From positions 1,488,001-1,552,000 of the forward strand of contig NZ_CP109467.1 of assembly GCF_036227325.1 (NCBI RefSeq): DNA of 64,000 bases, written 5' to 3'. Within the stretch, counting starts at the first letter, position 1; each line of letters begins with the position of its first letter. Positions 56,506 through 63,943 of this stretch are shown in pieces. A program made the translations under genes and the position numbers. The DNA is from Streptomyces sp. NBC_01465 (GTDB lineage Bacteria; Actinomycetota; Actinomycetes; Streptomycetales; Streptomycetaceae). The notes under the pieces were generated by a model. That model saw nothing but the letters and a program-made list of their open reading frames with translations. It was not told the origin of the DNA and ran no database searches.

Positions 56506-58191
56506 CTAGGAGTCGCAAGTGACCTGGTCGCGCGGCGTGTAGTGCGTGTGGAACGGCTCCCGCTTCACTTCTTCGCCGCCCTGCTTGAAGATCCGCTGGA
56601 CCGTGACGTCGAAGCCCTCGGCCGGGGACTGCGGCTCGCACTGTGCGGTCGAACCGGTGCGCTCCGCGGGCTGCTTGATGTTGGTGCGCGGGCCCTTCTC
56701 CGATTCGATCGCGTCGTACTTCTTCGTGCCGATGAAGCTGATCGTCACCGAGGTGTCGGTCGCGCCGGCCTGCACATAGATCGCGTTGCCCGAGTCGTTC
56801 TTGAACTTCAGGTCCAGGCTGCCCCAGGCGACAGTGGCCTCGCGGCCCTCGGGGTAGCGCTCGATGTAGAAGGAGTGCGCGCCGTACTCGACGGGCTTGA
56901 CGCCCGCGAAGAACATCGCGTTGAACATGGTCGTCGCCACGGCCGAGACCCCGCCGCCGGGAGCCTTCGCGTACTGGCCGTCGAGGATCATCGTGCCGTC
57001 GACGAAACCGTTGGCCTTGGTGCGTTCGCCGACCGTCTTGTTGTAGCTCCACGTCTCGCCGGGCTTCACGACGGAGCCGTTGATGAGTTCGGCGGCGCGG
57101 CCGATGTTGGTCGTACGGTACGGAGCCTGCTCGAAGTTGACCGTGAAGGAGGACATCTTCTCCTTCAGGCCGAGCTGCGCGGCGTTCTCGCGGGTGACGG
57201 TCGGCTCGGTCTTCTCGGTCGCCACCGTGGTCGTGCGGGCTGTGGCACCGGCCTTGGTCAGTGCGGGCAGTACCGCCTTGCCGAGGGCCTTGGAGGTGAT
57301 CTCTCGGCCCGCACTGCCGTCGGCGACGACCACGGCCTTGTCGCCGTCGAGGCTCAGCTTGGCGTTGGTGGCCTTCGCGGAGATCTGGGCGAGCGGTGCG
57401 GCGGGGTCGGCGAGGAGCGCCTTCGCGTCCAGCTTGGGCTGCAGACGGCCTGCGGCGTCGGGAGCCATGGTGAGGTGCTTGCCGAGGATCTCCGGGCTGA
57501 TGACGATCTGCCGGCCGCCGGCGTCCAGCGTGACCGGGGCCGACATCGCGGGCTTCCCGAACTCGCGCAGGGCGCGCTGCGCCTCGTCGGCGGAGATGGT
57601 GGGCTTGGTCTCCTTGGTGGGGAGGTCGGCCGCCTTGTCCGCGTTGAGGTACGACGTGCGCAGGGTCTTGACCGCGCTGTCGACGTCGAGCGCCTGGCCG
57701 CTGCGGGCCTCGACCTCCTTGGCCTGGCCTGCCTTGAAGGTGACTCCGCCGTCGCGAACCTTCTGGTTGTACTTGTCGGCCAGCTCCTGCAGGGCGGTGC
57801 GGGCCTTGGCCTCGTCGTAGCGGACGACCGGTTCGGTGTCGCTGCCGGAGCCGAAGAGGTTCCCGATCACGGTCACGGGGTTCGCGCTGCTGGGCCGGGC
57901 GGCCTGCTCGGCGGTCTGGCGCGCGTCGAAGCGGAGTCCTGCCTCGGCGGGGTCGATCTCGGCCGTACGGCCTCCGACGCTCACCTGGAGCGGCTCGGAC
58001 GCGGCGGCGCCGTGCTCCTTCTCCAGCTTGTCGCGGGCGTCGGCGAGGCTGAGCCCGCCGATGTCCACGCCGCGTACCTGGGTGCCGTCGGCTATGCCGT
58101 CACCGGCGAGGAGGAGCCCAGCGAGATAGAGACCGCCTGCGCCTACTGCCACCGCACCACCGGCGGCTGCGGCGGGATGTATTCGGCGCAT
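56506..58191 (-). CDS. VanW family cell-wall protein with peptidoglycan-binding region
   Basis: 561 aa. One N-terminal membrane helix (about 8-30) anchors a long extracytoplasmic part. Repeats of a PG_binding_4-like domain (about 60-330: SVGGRTAEIDPAEAGLRF, GRQIVISPEILGKHL) precede the VanW domain (about 380-510) with YRTTNIGRAAELINGSVVKP, WSYNKTVGERT and APGGGVSAVATTMFNA. The family occurs with vancomycin resistance clusters but is widespread and not itself a resistance marker. AGGGAGA lies about 5 bases before ATG 58191. Probably acts in cell-wall metabolism. Confidence 0.92.
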   Translation of the reverse strand: MRRIHPAAAAGGAVAVGAGGLYLAGLLLAGDGIADGTQVRGVDIGGLSLADARDKLEKEHGAAASEPLQVSVGGRTAEIDPAEAGLRFDARQTAEQAARPSSANPVTVIGNLFGSGSDTEPVVRYDEAKARTALQELADKYNQKVRDGGVTFKAGQAKEVEARSGQALDVDSAVKTLRTSYLNADKAADLPTKETKPTISADEAQRALREFGKPAMSAPVTLDAGGRQIVISPEILGKHLTMAPDAAGRLQPKLDAKALLADPAAPLAQISAKATNAKLSLDGDKAVVVADGSAGREITSKALGKAVLPALTKAGATARTTTVATEKTEPTVTRENAAQLGLKEKMSSFTVNFEQAPYRTTNIGRAAELINGSVVKPGETWSYNKTVGERTKANGFVDGTMILDGQYAKAPGGGVSAVATTMFNAMFFAGVKPVEYGAHSFYIERYPEGREATVAWGSLDLKFKNDSGNAIYVQAGATDTSVTISFIGTKKYDAIESEKGPRTNIKQPAERTGSTAQCEPQSPAEGFDVTVQRIFKQGGEEVKREPFHTHYTPRDQVTCDS

Positions 58192-58317
58192 GGGTCTCCC
58201 TGGGAAGGTCTGGACGGGGTCAGGAGACCGTAGCAAGAACACTCAGAATGGGGCAATAACGGTCAACAGTGAGCAATCACACCACTCCTCTCGGGCACCG
58301 TGAAGCGTCGGAGAAAG

Positions 58318-58347
58318 TTGACACGTCGGAAGTTTCCGACGCATAGT
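58318..58347 (+). promoter_or_regulatory. ArsR promoter with operator filling the spacer
   Basis: TTGACA (58318-58323) is separated by 18 bases from CATAGT (58342-58347). The spacer is exactly the palindrome CGTCGGAA-GT-TTCCGACG (58324-58341), arms of 8 bp. Binding of the ArsR dimer would cover the whole promoter. The start point would be at or near the ATG 58355. Confidence 0.75.
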
Positions 58348-58354
58348 GAGGGTC

Positions 58355-58669
58355 ATGGCAGCAGTAGACGTGTTCAGTGCGCTGGCCAATCCCGTACGCC
58401 GCAGGCTGCTGGAGTCGCTCCAGGACGGTCCGCGCGCGGCGGGTGATCTCGCCGGGGAGTTCGCGCTGAGCCGGCCTGCGGTCTCCGAGCACCTGGCCGT
58501 GCTCAAGAACGCCCGGCTGGTGCGCGAGGAGCCGCGAGGGCGGCATCGCTTCTACCACCTGGAAGCAGCTCCACTGGCGGAAGTCGGCGCGTGGCTGCAT
58601 CCCTTCGAGCACTACTGGCGCACCCGGATGAGCGCGCTGAGCGACCTGATCGACGAGGAGAACCCATGA
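58355..58669 (+). CDS. ArsR family transcriptional regulator
   Basis: 104-aa winged-helix regulator: VFSALANPVRRRLLESLQDG, recognition helix FALSRPAVSEHLAVLKNARL, and the wing VREEPRGRHRFYHLE. No metal-binding Cys pair is seen, so it is the metal-independent form that usually pairs with an SRPBCC protein. ATG 58355 is preferred to GTG 58346 because the promoter's -10 ends 7 bases before it, giving a leaderless transcript. Autoregulation is strongly suggested by the palindrome in its promoter. Confidence 0.93.
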   Translation: MAAVDVFSALANPVRRRLLESLQDGPRAAGDLAGEFALSRPAVSEHLAVLKNARLVREEPRGRHRFYHLEAAPLAEVGAWLHPFEHYWRTRMSALSDLIDEENP

Positions 58670-59085
58670 GCACCACCGACCCGGCCGCGATCCACTGCGA
58701 CCAGTTCATCGCCCATCCCCCGGCCGCGGTCTGGAAGGTCCTGACCGATCCGGAGCTGCATGCGAAGTGGTGGGCGGCCGGGGACGTGCGGCCCGTCGTG
58801 GGGCATAGCTTCACGCTCGACATGGGGGCCTGGGGGCATCAGGGGTGCGAGGTGCTCGCCGTGGAGCCCGAGAAATTGCTCCGCTACAGCTTCGCGCCCG
58901 GCACGCTGGACTCCACCATCACCTGGGAGCTCCGCCCCGAGGGCACTGGCACGCGCCTGTTCCTCGAGCACGCGGGGTTCGACCTCGACTCCCCCCTGGG
59001 TAAGTCCGCACTCGAGGGCATGGGCCGAGGCTGGCCCGGCATCCTGAAGCGAGTCGAAGCCGTCCTGGCCGCGGCGGGCTCCTAG
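58666..59085 (+). CDS. SRPBCC (AHSA1-type) domain protein
   Basis: 139-aa START/SRPBCC ligand-binding fold: IHCDQFIAHPPAAVWKVLTD, LHAKWWAAGDV, and the C-terminal helix SALEGMGRGWPGILKRVEAV. ATGA overlap with the ArsR stop shows co-expression. These proteins bind hydrophobic ligands; the ArsR partner is thought to sense the same ligand in other pairs. The ligand is unknown. Confidence 0.93.
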   Translation: MSTTDPAAIHCDQFIAHPPAAVWKVLTDPELHAKWWAAGDVRPVVGHSFTLDMGAWGHQGCEVLAVEPEKLLRYSFAPGTLDSTITWELRPEGTGTRLFLEHAGFDLDSPLGKSALEGMGRGWPGILKRVEAVLAAAGS

Positions 59086-59105
59086 CGGTGAGGTGGTGCC
59101 CGAGA

Positions 59106-59252
59106 TCAGGTCGGCAACGGGAGTAGAGCTCGTCTCTTCAATGCCGCCCCGCCCGAAGGAAGTGGCAGCTCCAAGAAGTATCCGTTGCCGTCGCACCGGG
59201 CACCCCGATGCACGCTCACCGTAACCGTGAAGCCACTCCGCAGTCGCGCCAT
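59106..59252 (-). CDS. Possible 48-aa ORF coupled to the methyltransferase
   Basis: A 48-aa frame whose ATG shares a base with the methyltransferase TAA stop (TAATG, 59250-59254). It encodes MARLRSGFTVTVSVHRGAR followed by CDGNGYFLELPLPSGG, moderately G/C-rich at third positions. The overlap is typical of coupled genes, but no homologue is recalled and it may be chance. If not coding, the 166 bases 59086-59251 hold nothing recognisable. Confidence 0.3.
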   Translation of the reverse strand: MARLRSGFTVTVSVHRGARCDGNGYFLELPLPSGGAALKRRALLPLPT

Positions 59253-59986
59253 TATTCGCGTCGGTCGGAAGCCCGCGCCTGGACGAGCAGGAAGGGCGGA
59301 AGGGAGGCACGGCGCGGCTGTTCTGCAGCGACCGCGCCATCAGGAGCGGGTTCCGCCAGCACCTCGATCGTGAAGCCGTGGGCGATCAGTTCGGCGACGT
59401 ACGTGGACAGCGTCCGGTGCTGGTTCCCTGCACGGCGCGCGCCCTCGGGATTGTCGGAACGCCAGAACCCCTCAGCCAAGTAGTCGCCCACCAGACGGTG
59501 TTCACGCCCCGCCTCGCCCCGGACCCAGCTCGCTCTCGGCGCCTCGAAGCACGGGTGCGGAATGATGAACACGAGCCGCCCGCCCGGCACCAGCACGCGG
59601 CGGGCAGCGGCCAGGGCAGCCGCCAGATCGGGCACGTTGTTCAGCGCGAGACCTGCGGTGACCCAGTCAACGGAGCCCGCAGCGACCGTCGACAGCGTGC
59701 ATCCGTCATCCAGGGTGTACGTCGCCCCGGTCGCGGTGTCCGTCTCGGCGGCCCGGGCGTGGGCGATCATCCGCGGCGCCGGGTCGATGCCGCTGACGGA
59801 CGCCCCGCGCAGGGCGAGCGCGCGCGTGAGGATTCCCTCGCCGCAACCGACGTCCAGGACCCGAACTCCCGTGAGTTCAGGGGGAAGACGGTCGAGGAGG
59901 TTGTCGCGCGCGAAGTCGTGCAGAGCGGATGCGGCACGGAGTCGTTCCGCGTACCAGTCGGCGATGGTGTCCCAGGTTTCAGCCAT
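59252..59986 (-). CDS. SAM-dependent methyltransferase (class I)
   Basis: 244-aa class I methyltransferase: motif I VLDVGCGEGILTRALALRGA, the SAM-ribose acid VSGIDPAPRMIAHARA, then VDWVTAGLALNNVPDLAAAL and LVPGGRLVFIIPHPCF. This is typical of small-molecule or ubiquinone-type methyltransferases; substrate unknown. ATG 59986 starts METWDTIADWY-like sequence usual for the family. Upstream is the divergent FHA-FAD gene (134-base gap). Confidence 0.9.
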   Translation of the reverse strand: MAETWDTIADWYAERLRAASALHDFARDNLLDRLPPELTGVRVLDVGCGEGILTRALALRGASVSGIDPAPRMIAHARAAETDTATGATYTLDDGCTLSTVAAGSVDWVTAGLALNNVPDLAAALAAARRVLVPGGRLVFIIPHPCFEAPRASWVRGEAGREHRLVGDYLAEGFWRSDNPEGARRAGNQHRTLSTYVAELIAHGFTIEVLAEPAPDGAVAAEQPRRASLPPFLLVQARASDRRE

Positions 59987-60120
59987 CGAGACCGGGACGC
60001 TATCTGCCCAACTCCCAGCCGCGCCAAGGAATTCTTGAGTCGCTGAACGCTCGCCCGCCCCGGTCCGTACACCCGTACAGGCGTTCGTCGGACAAGACAC
60101 GTGGGGACGGGAGAGGACAC

Positions 60121-62004
60121 ATGCCTCCAGAGATCGTCGGTCGTCAAGGTGCCATGGCTGGAAGGAAGTTCGCCATCGGGAGCCGGCCGCTCACCTTCGG
60201 CCGCAGGAGCGCGAACAGCATCGTGCTCTCCGATGTGAGCGCCTCGCGGCTGCATGCCGAGGTGCGGCGTGAAGGGCACGGGTTCGTCCTGTACGACATG
60301 GGGAGCGTCAACGGGACCGAGGTGAACGGCGAGCGCGTGACCTCGCGCGTCCTGCAGCCCGGCGATCTGTTCACGATCGGCGAGGAGACCTTCTCCTTCG
60401 AGGCGGCCGATCCGCTGGAGACGATCATGGATCTCTCCGTACTGGAGATGCTCACCCCGCCGCCCGCCGAGGTCCAGGCTCCCGTGCTCCGGGTGACCGT
60501 CTCGGGCGGCGGGCCCGTCGGGCTCGCCTTCGCTCTGCATCTTGAATCGCTGCTGGGGGCGGGCGTCTGCGTCACCGTGTACGACGGGCGGTGGACCCGG
60601 GACGGCGATCAGGTCGTCTGGAAGGACGAGAAGCAGGGCAACGTCCGGCGCCAGCAGGTCGTCACCGTGCAGAGCAGGCAGTACCTGGGGCTGCCGGAAG
60701 AGGTTCAGCAGCGGCTCTTCCGGGAGGACAGCTACAGCGAGATGTGGCCCGCCGGTCCCGACTCCGTCCGCGGGCACAATCCGCGCAACATACGGATCGC
60801 CTACGTCGAGGACGCGCTGCTCGAGCTCGCCAATGAGAAGCGGGACCGCATCCGGCTCATCTCCGAGCGGTTCGACCCCGTGGCGCACCGGGCCGTCGCA
60901 GCCGCGGGGCACGTCCTCGCCATCTGTGAGGGCGGGCGTTCGCGGACCAGGGAGCACTTCGCCGAGAAGTTCGGGCAGGCCGATCCTTCGATCTACTCTC
61001 TGGAAGGCGAGCACCTCCAGGACGTCGTACTGGGGCTGCGGGTGAAGTCCTCGCTCCCCGATCCCATGTCCGTGCTGCTGACCGTCGCGCAGAACCGCTT
61101 CCTGCTCAACTCCCTGCGCGGCGAGGGCTTCCTCAACATGCGGCTCACCGACAGCGAGGCGCGCGAAGTCGTCGGCATCGACCCCGTCAAGCAGGTCTTC
61201 GAGGAGTGCATCGCCTCCCGCCCCTGTGTGATGAACCGCAGCGAGGACGGGGACTTCCTCTGCGACACCCACAGCACGCTGTTCCTGCCCGCGCTCATCA
61301 AGGGGTCGGCGCTGTGGAAGCGGGTGCGCGAGGGGCTGGCCCTGTTCGGCGTGGCCGAGGGCGATCTGTCCGCGGTCACCGCCTTCCGCCTGGACATGGT
61401 GCAGCGACCCCGGTTCACCGCGCGGCTGTACCCCGCCACGGCCGCCGGCCCCGGGACGTACGGCTTCCTGCTCGGCGATGCCGCCAACGCGATCCACTTC
61501 TGGCCGGGGCGTGGCCTCAACAGCGGTCTGGGGTCGGCCATTTCGCTCGCCCGCTCCCTCAGCGGGATGTGGCGCGGAAAGCCGTTCCGTGACGCGGACT
61601 TCGTACGGCACGAGGCGGCCATGTCGATGCTCCAGTACCGGCACAAGAGCCGCGCCTGGAACTCGATGATCACCACGGACGAGAACGGCGAGACCCAGGC
61701 CATCAAGGAGAAGATCGGGCAGAGCATCGCCGAGGCCGCGGAACGGACCCTCGACCGGGAGGCCGACATCGAAGCGCTGATGGAGCAACTCCGCTCCATC
61801 CGCGACCGGTTGGCTCCTCGACTCCCCGGACTGCCCGACGACGAACGGCTCCAGGCGCACCTGGAGACCCTGCGCAGCGAAACGCTCTACACGCTCCGCC
61901 GGAGCGGCCCCTGGGACACCCAGATCGTCGGCGGCGAAGAGGTCGACATCGACATCTTCTATCCGCAGGAGCGGGTGCAGGAGCCGGAGCAGGTGGCTGC
62001 CTGA
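60121..62004 (+). CDS. FHA domain fused to FAD-dependent monooxygenase
   Basis: 627 aa. Residues ~10-97 form an FHA domain with G27-R28, S42-R43-x-H45 and N64-G65, the phosphothreonine-binding residues. Residues ~120-560 form an FAD monooxygenase of the UbiH/PHBH type: dinucleotide motif G129-G-G-P-V-G134, the central GHVLAICEGGRSRTRE (Glu where Asp of the usual DG motif sits), and the FAD ribityl motif LLGDAANAIHFWPGRGLNSG (Asp453). The C-terminal ~70 residues are helical. The pairing implies an oxidoreductase whose location or activity depends on Ser/Thr phosphorylation. Substrate unknown. GAGAGG lies 5 bases before the ATG. Its stop abuts the AlaA stop. Confidence 0.88.
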   Translation: MPPEIVGRQGAMAGRKFAIGSRPLTFGRRSANSIVLSDVSASRLHAEVRREGHGFVLYDMGSVNGTEVNGERVTSRVLQPGDLFTIGEETFSFEAADPLETIMDLSVLEMLTPPPAEVQAPVLRVTVSGGGPVGLAFALHLESLLGAGVCVTVYDGRWTRDGDQVVWKDEKQGNVRRQQVVTVQSRQYLGLPEEVQQRLFREDSYSEMWPAGPDSVRGHNPRNIRIAYVEDALLELANEKRDRIRLISERFDPVAHRAVAAAGHVLAICEGGRSRTREHFAEKFGQADPSIYSLEGEHLQDVVLGLRVKSSLPDPMSVLLTVAQNRFLLNSLRGEGFLNMRLTDSEAREVVGIDPVKQVFEECIASRPCVMNRSEDGDFLCDTHSTLFLPALIKGSALWKRVREGLALFGVAEGDLSAVTAFRLDMVQRPRFTARLYPATAAGPGTYGFLLGDAANAIHFWPGRGLNSGLGSAISLARSLSGMWRGKPFRDADFVRHEAAMSMLQYRHKSRAWNSMITTDENGETQAIKEKIGQSIAEAAERTLDREADIEALMEQLRSIRDRLAPRLPGLPDDERLQAHLETLRSETLYTLRRSGPWDTQIVGGEEVDIDIFYPQERVQEPEQVAA

Positions 62005-63216
62005 CTACTGCCGGTAGCCGTTCAGGAAGCGGCCGATGCGGCTGATCGCCGCGTCCAGGTCGTCCGCGTACGGGAGCGTGAGGATCCGGAAGTGGTCCGG
62101 GGTGGGCCAGTTGAAGCCCGTCCCCTGGACCACCTGGATCTTCTCCCGCAGCAGCAGGTCCAGGACGAACTTCTCGTCGTCGTGGATCTTGTGCACCTTG
62201 GGGTCGAGCCGCGGGAAGGCGTACAGCGAGCCCTTCGGCTTGACGCAGGAGACGCCGGGGATCTCGTTCAGTTTCTCCCACGCCGTATTGCGCTGCTCGT
62301 GCAACCGGCCGCCCGGCGCGGTGAGTTCGTGGATCGACTGGCGGCCGCCGAGCGCGGCCTGGATGGCGTACTGCGCGGGGGCGTTGGCGCACAGGCGCAT
62401 GGAGGCGAGCATCGTCAGGCCCTCCACGTAGCTCTTCGCGTGCTGCTTGGGACCCGTGATCAGCAGCCAGCCCGAGCGGAATCCGGCCACGCGGTACGTC
62501 TTGGAGAGGCCGCAGAAGGTGAGGACCACCAGGTCGGGGGCGAGGGCCGCGGCGCTGTGGTGGACGGCGTCGTCGTAGAGGATCTGGTCGTAGATCTCGT
62601 CGGCGAAGACCATCAGGCCGTGGCGGCGCGCCAGGTCGAGCATGCCCTCGACGATCTCGCGCGGATAGACGGCGCCGGTGGGGTTGTTGGGGTTGATGAT
62701 CACCATGGCCTTGGTGCGGTCGGTGATCTTCGACGCCATGTCGTCGAGGTCCGGGTACCACTCCGCCTGCTCGTCGCAGAGGTAGTGGACCGCCTTGCCG
62801 CCGGCGAGGGTCGTCACGGCCGTCCAGAGCGGGAAGTCCGGGGCGGGGATGAGGACTTCGTCGCCGTCCTCGATCAGGGCCTGCATCGCCATGGAGATCA
62901 GCTCGGAGACACCGTTGCCGAGGAAGACGTCGTCGACGGTGACGTCGGTGAGACCGATCGCCTGGTAGCGCTGGACGACCGCACGGCGGGCCGAGAGGAT
63001 GCCGCGGGAGTCGGTGTAGCCGTGGGCCTGCGGGAGCATCCGGATCATGTCCTGGACGATCTCCTCAGGCGCCTCGAAGCCGAAGAGCGCGGGGTTGCCG
63101 GTGTTGAGGCGCAGGACGCTGTGGCCCGCCTCCTCCAGCGCGTTCGCGTGCTCGATCACCGGGCCGCGGATCTCGTAGCAGACCTCGCTCAACTTGCTCG
63201 ACTGGCGGAACTCCAT
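62005..63216 (-). CDS. Glutamate-pyruvate (alanine) aminotransferase, AlaA-type
   Basis: 403-aa class I/II PLP aminotransferase with close resemblance throughout to E. coli AlaA: FRQSSKLSEVCYEIRGPVI, LRLNTGNPALFGFEAPEEI, LGNGVSELISMAMQALI, IINPNNPTGAVYPREIVEG, and the PLP-Lys239 in FCGLSKTYRVAGFRSGW. Makes alanine from pyruvate and glutamate. ATG 63216 has GGGAGGG about 9 bases upstream; the frame extension to 63306 crosses the divergent regulator's promoter. The stop is immediately adjacent to the convergent FHA-FAD stop (no gap). Confidence 0.93.
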   Translation of the reverse strand: MEFRQSSKLSEVCYEIRGPVIEHANALEEAGHSVLRLNTGNPALFGFEAPEEIVQDMIRMLPQAHGYTDSRGILSARRAVVQRYQAIGLTDVTVDDVFLGNGVSELISMAMQALIEDGDEVLIPAPDFPLWTAVTTLAGGKAVHYLCDEQAEWYPDLDDMASKITDRTKAMVIINPNNPTGAVYPREIVEGMLDLARRHGLMVFADEIYDQILYDDAVHHSAAALAPDLVVLTFCGLSKTYRVAGFRSGWLLITGPKQHAKSYVEGLTMLASMRLCANAPAQYAIQAALGGRQSIHELTAPGGRLHEQRNTAWEKLNEIPGVSCVKPKGSLYAFPRLDPKVHKIHDDEKFVLDLLLREKIQVVQGTGFNWPTPDHFRILTLPYADDLDAAISRIGRFLNGYRQ

Positions 63217-63246
63217 GCCGTGGCCCTCCCAGGTCTCACTTGCGTC

Positions 63247-63297
63247 ACTTGGTTTTACCAAGTCCGAGCTTGGAAAGTCCAACTTCTTGTTTAGACT
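63247..63297 (+). promoter_or_regulatory. HxlR promoter and operator
   Basis: ACTTGG-TTTTA-CCAAGT (63247-63263) is a perfect 6-bp dyad with a 5-base spacer, followed by related repeats CTTGGA (63269-63274) and CCAACTT (63279-63285). TTGGAA (63270-63275), 16 bases, TAGACT (63292-63297) forms a promoter for the HxlR gene, with the ATG 7 bases further on. The site also sits 31-81 bases upstream of the divergent AlaA gene, so both may be regulated. Confidence 0.55.
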
Positions 63298-63304
63298 GCG
63301 TGCC

Positions 63305-63910
63305 ATGTCACGCCGAAGCTACGACCAGTACTGCGCCGCCGCCCGGGCTCTCGATGCCGTCGGAGACCGCTGGACCCTGCTGATCGTCCGCGAGCTCCTG
63401 GCCGGCCCGCGCCGCTACACCGACCTGCACGCCGATCTGCCGGGCGTCAGCACGGACGTACTGGCCTCGCGGCTGAAGGACATGGAGCGCGAGGGGCTCT
63501 CGACGCGGCGGAAGCTTCCGGCCCCGGCATCGGCATTCGTCTACGAACTGACCGCACGGGGGCGGGAGTTGCTGCCCGTACTGACCGCCCTGGCGGAGTG
63601 GGGCGCGCCCGCGCTGGCCGAGCGGCGGCCCACGGACGCGGTGCGGGCGCACTGGTTCGCGGTGCCGCTGGCGCGCAGGCTGGAGGGGGTCGCCGAGGGC
63701 GTGGTGGAGGTACGGCTCGACGAGGGCGTCTTCCACGTACGCATCGGAGACGGCGAGCCCCTGTACGGCGACGGCCCCGCACCCGTGGCCCCCGACGCCG
63801 TCCTGGCGATGGACGCCGCCGCATGCCTCGCCGTCGTCGACGGTGAACTCCCCGCCGAGAAGTTCCTGTTGCCTTCGCGTGCACACGAACGTGCAGACTC
63901 CGACACGTAG
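63305..63910 (+). CDS. HxlR family transcriptional regulator
   Basis: 201 aa. The N-terminal HxlR winged helix (about 1-100) has YDQYCAAARALDAVGDRWTL, the recognition region GVSTDVLASRLKDMEREGL, and VYELTARGRELLPVL. The C-terminal ~90 aa (VRAHWFAVPLARRLEGVA, EGVVEVRLDEGVFHVRIGDG) resemble an SCP2-like ligand-binding module. ATG 63305 is leaderless by position of the -10 box. Likely senses a redox-active or hydrophobic compound and may control the downstream aldo/keto reductase as well as itself. Confidence 0.93.
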   Translation: MSRRSYDQYCAAARALDAVGDRWTLLIVRELLAGPRRYTDLHADLPGVSTDVLASRLKDMEREGLSTRRKLPAPASAFVYELTARGRELLPVLTALAEWGAPALAERRPTDAVRAHWFAVPLARRLEGVAEGVVEVRLDEGVFHVRIGDGEPLYGDGPAPVAPDAVLAMDAAACLAVVDGELPAEKFLLPSRAHERADSDT

Positions 63911-63943
63911 CCAACAGGGCCACTTGTCGGAGGGGTGCGGGAC

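Noticed and set aside
56506..58191. VanW protein as part of a vancomycin resistance cluster
   Set aside because: No vanH, vanA or vanX-type genes nearby; VanW-domain proteins with PG-binding repeats are common in actinobacteria.
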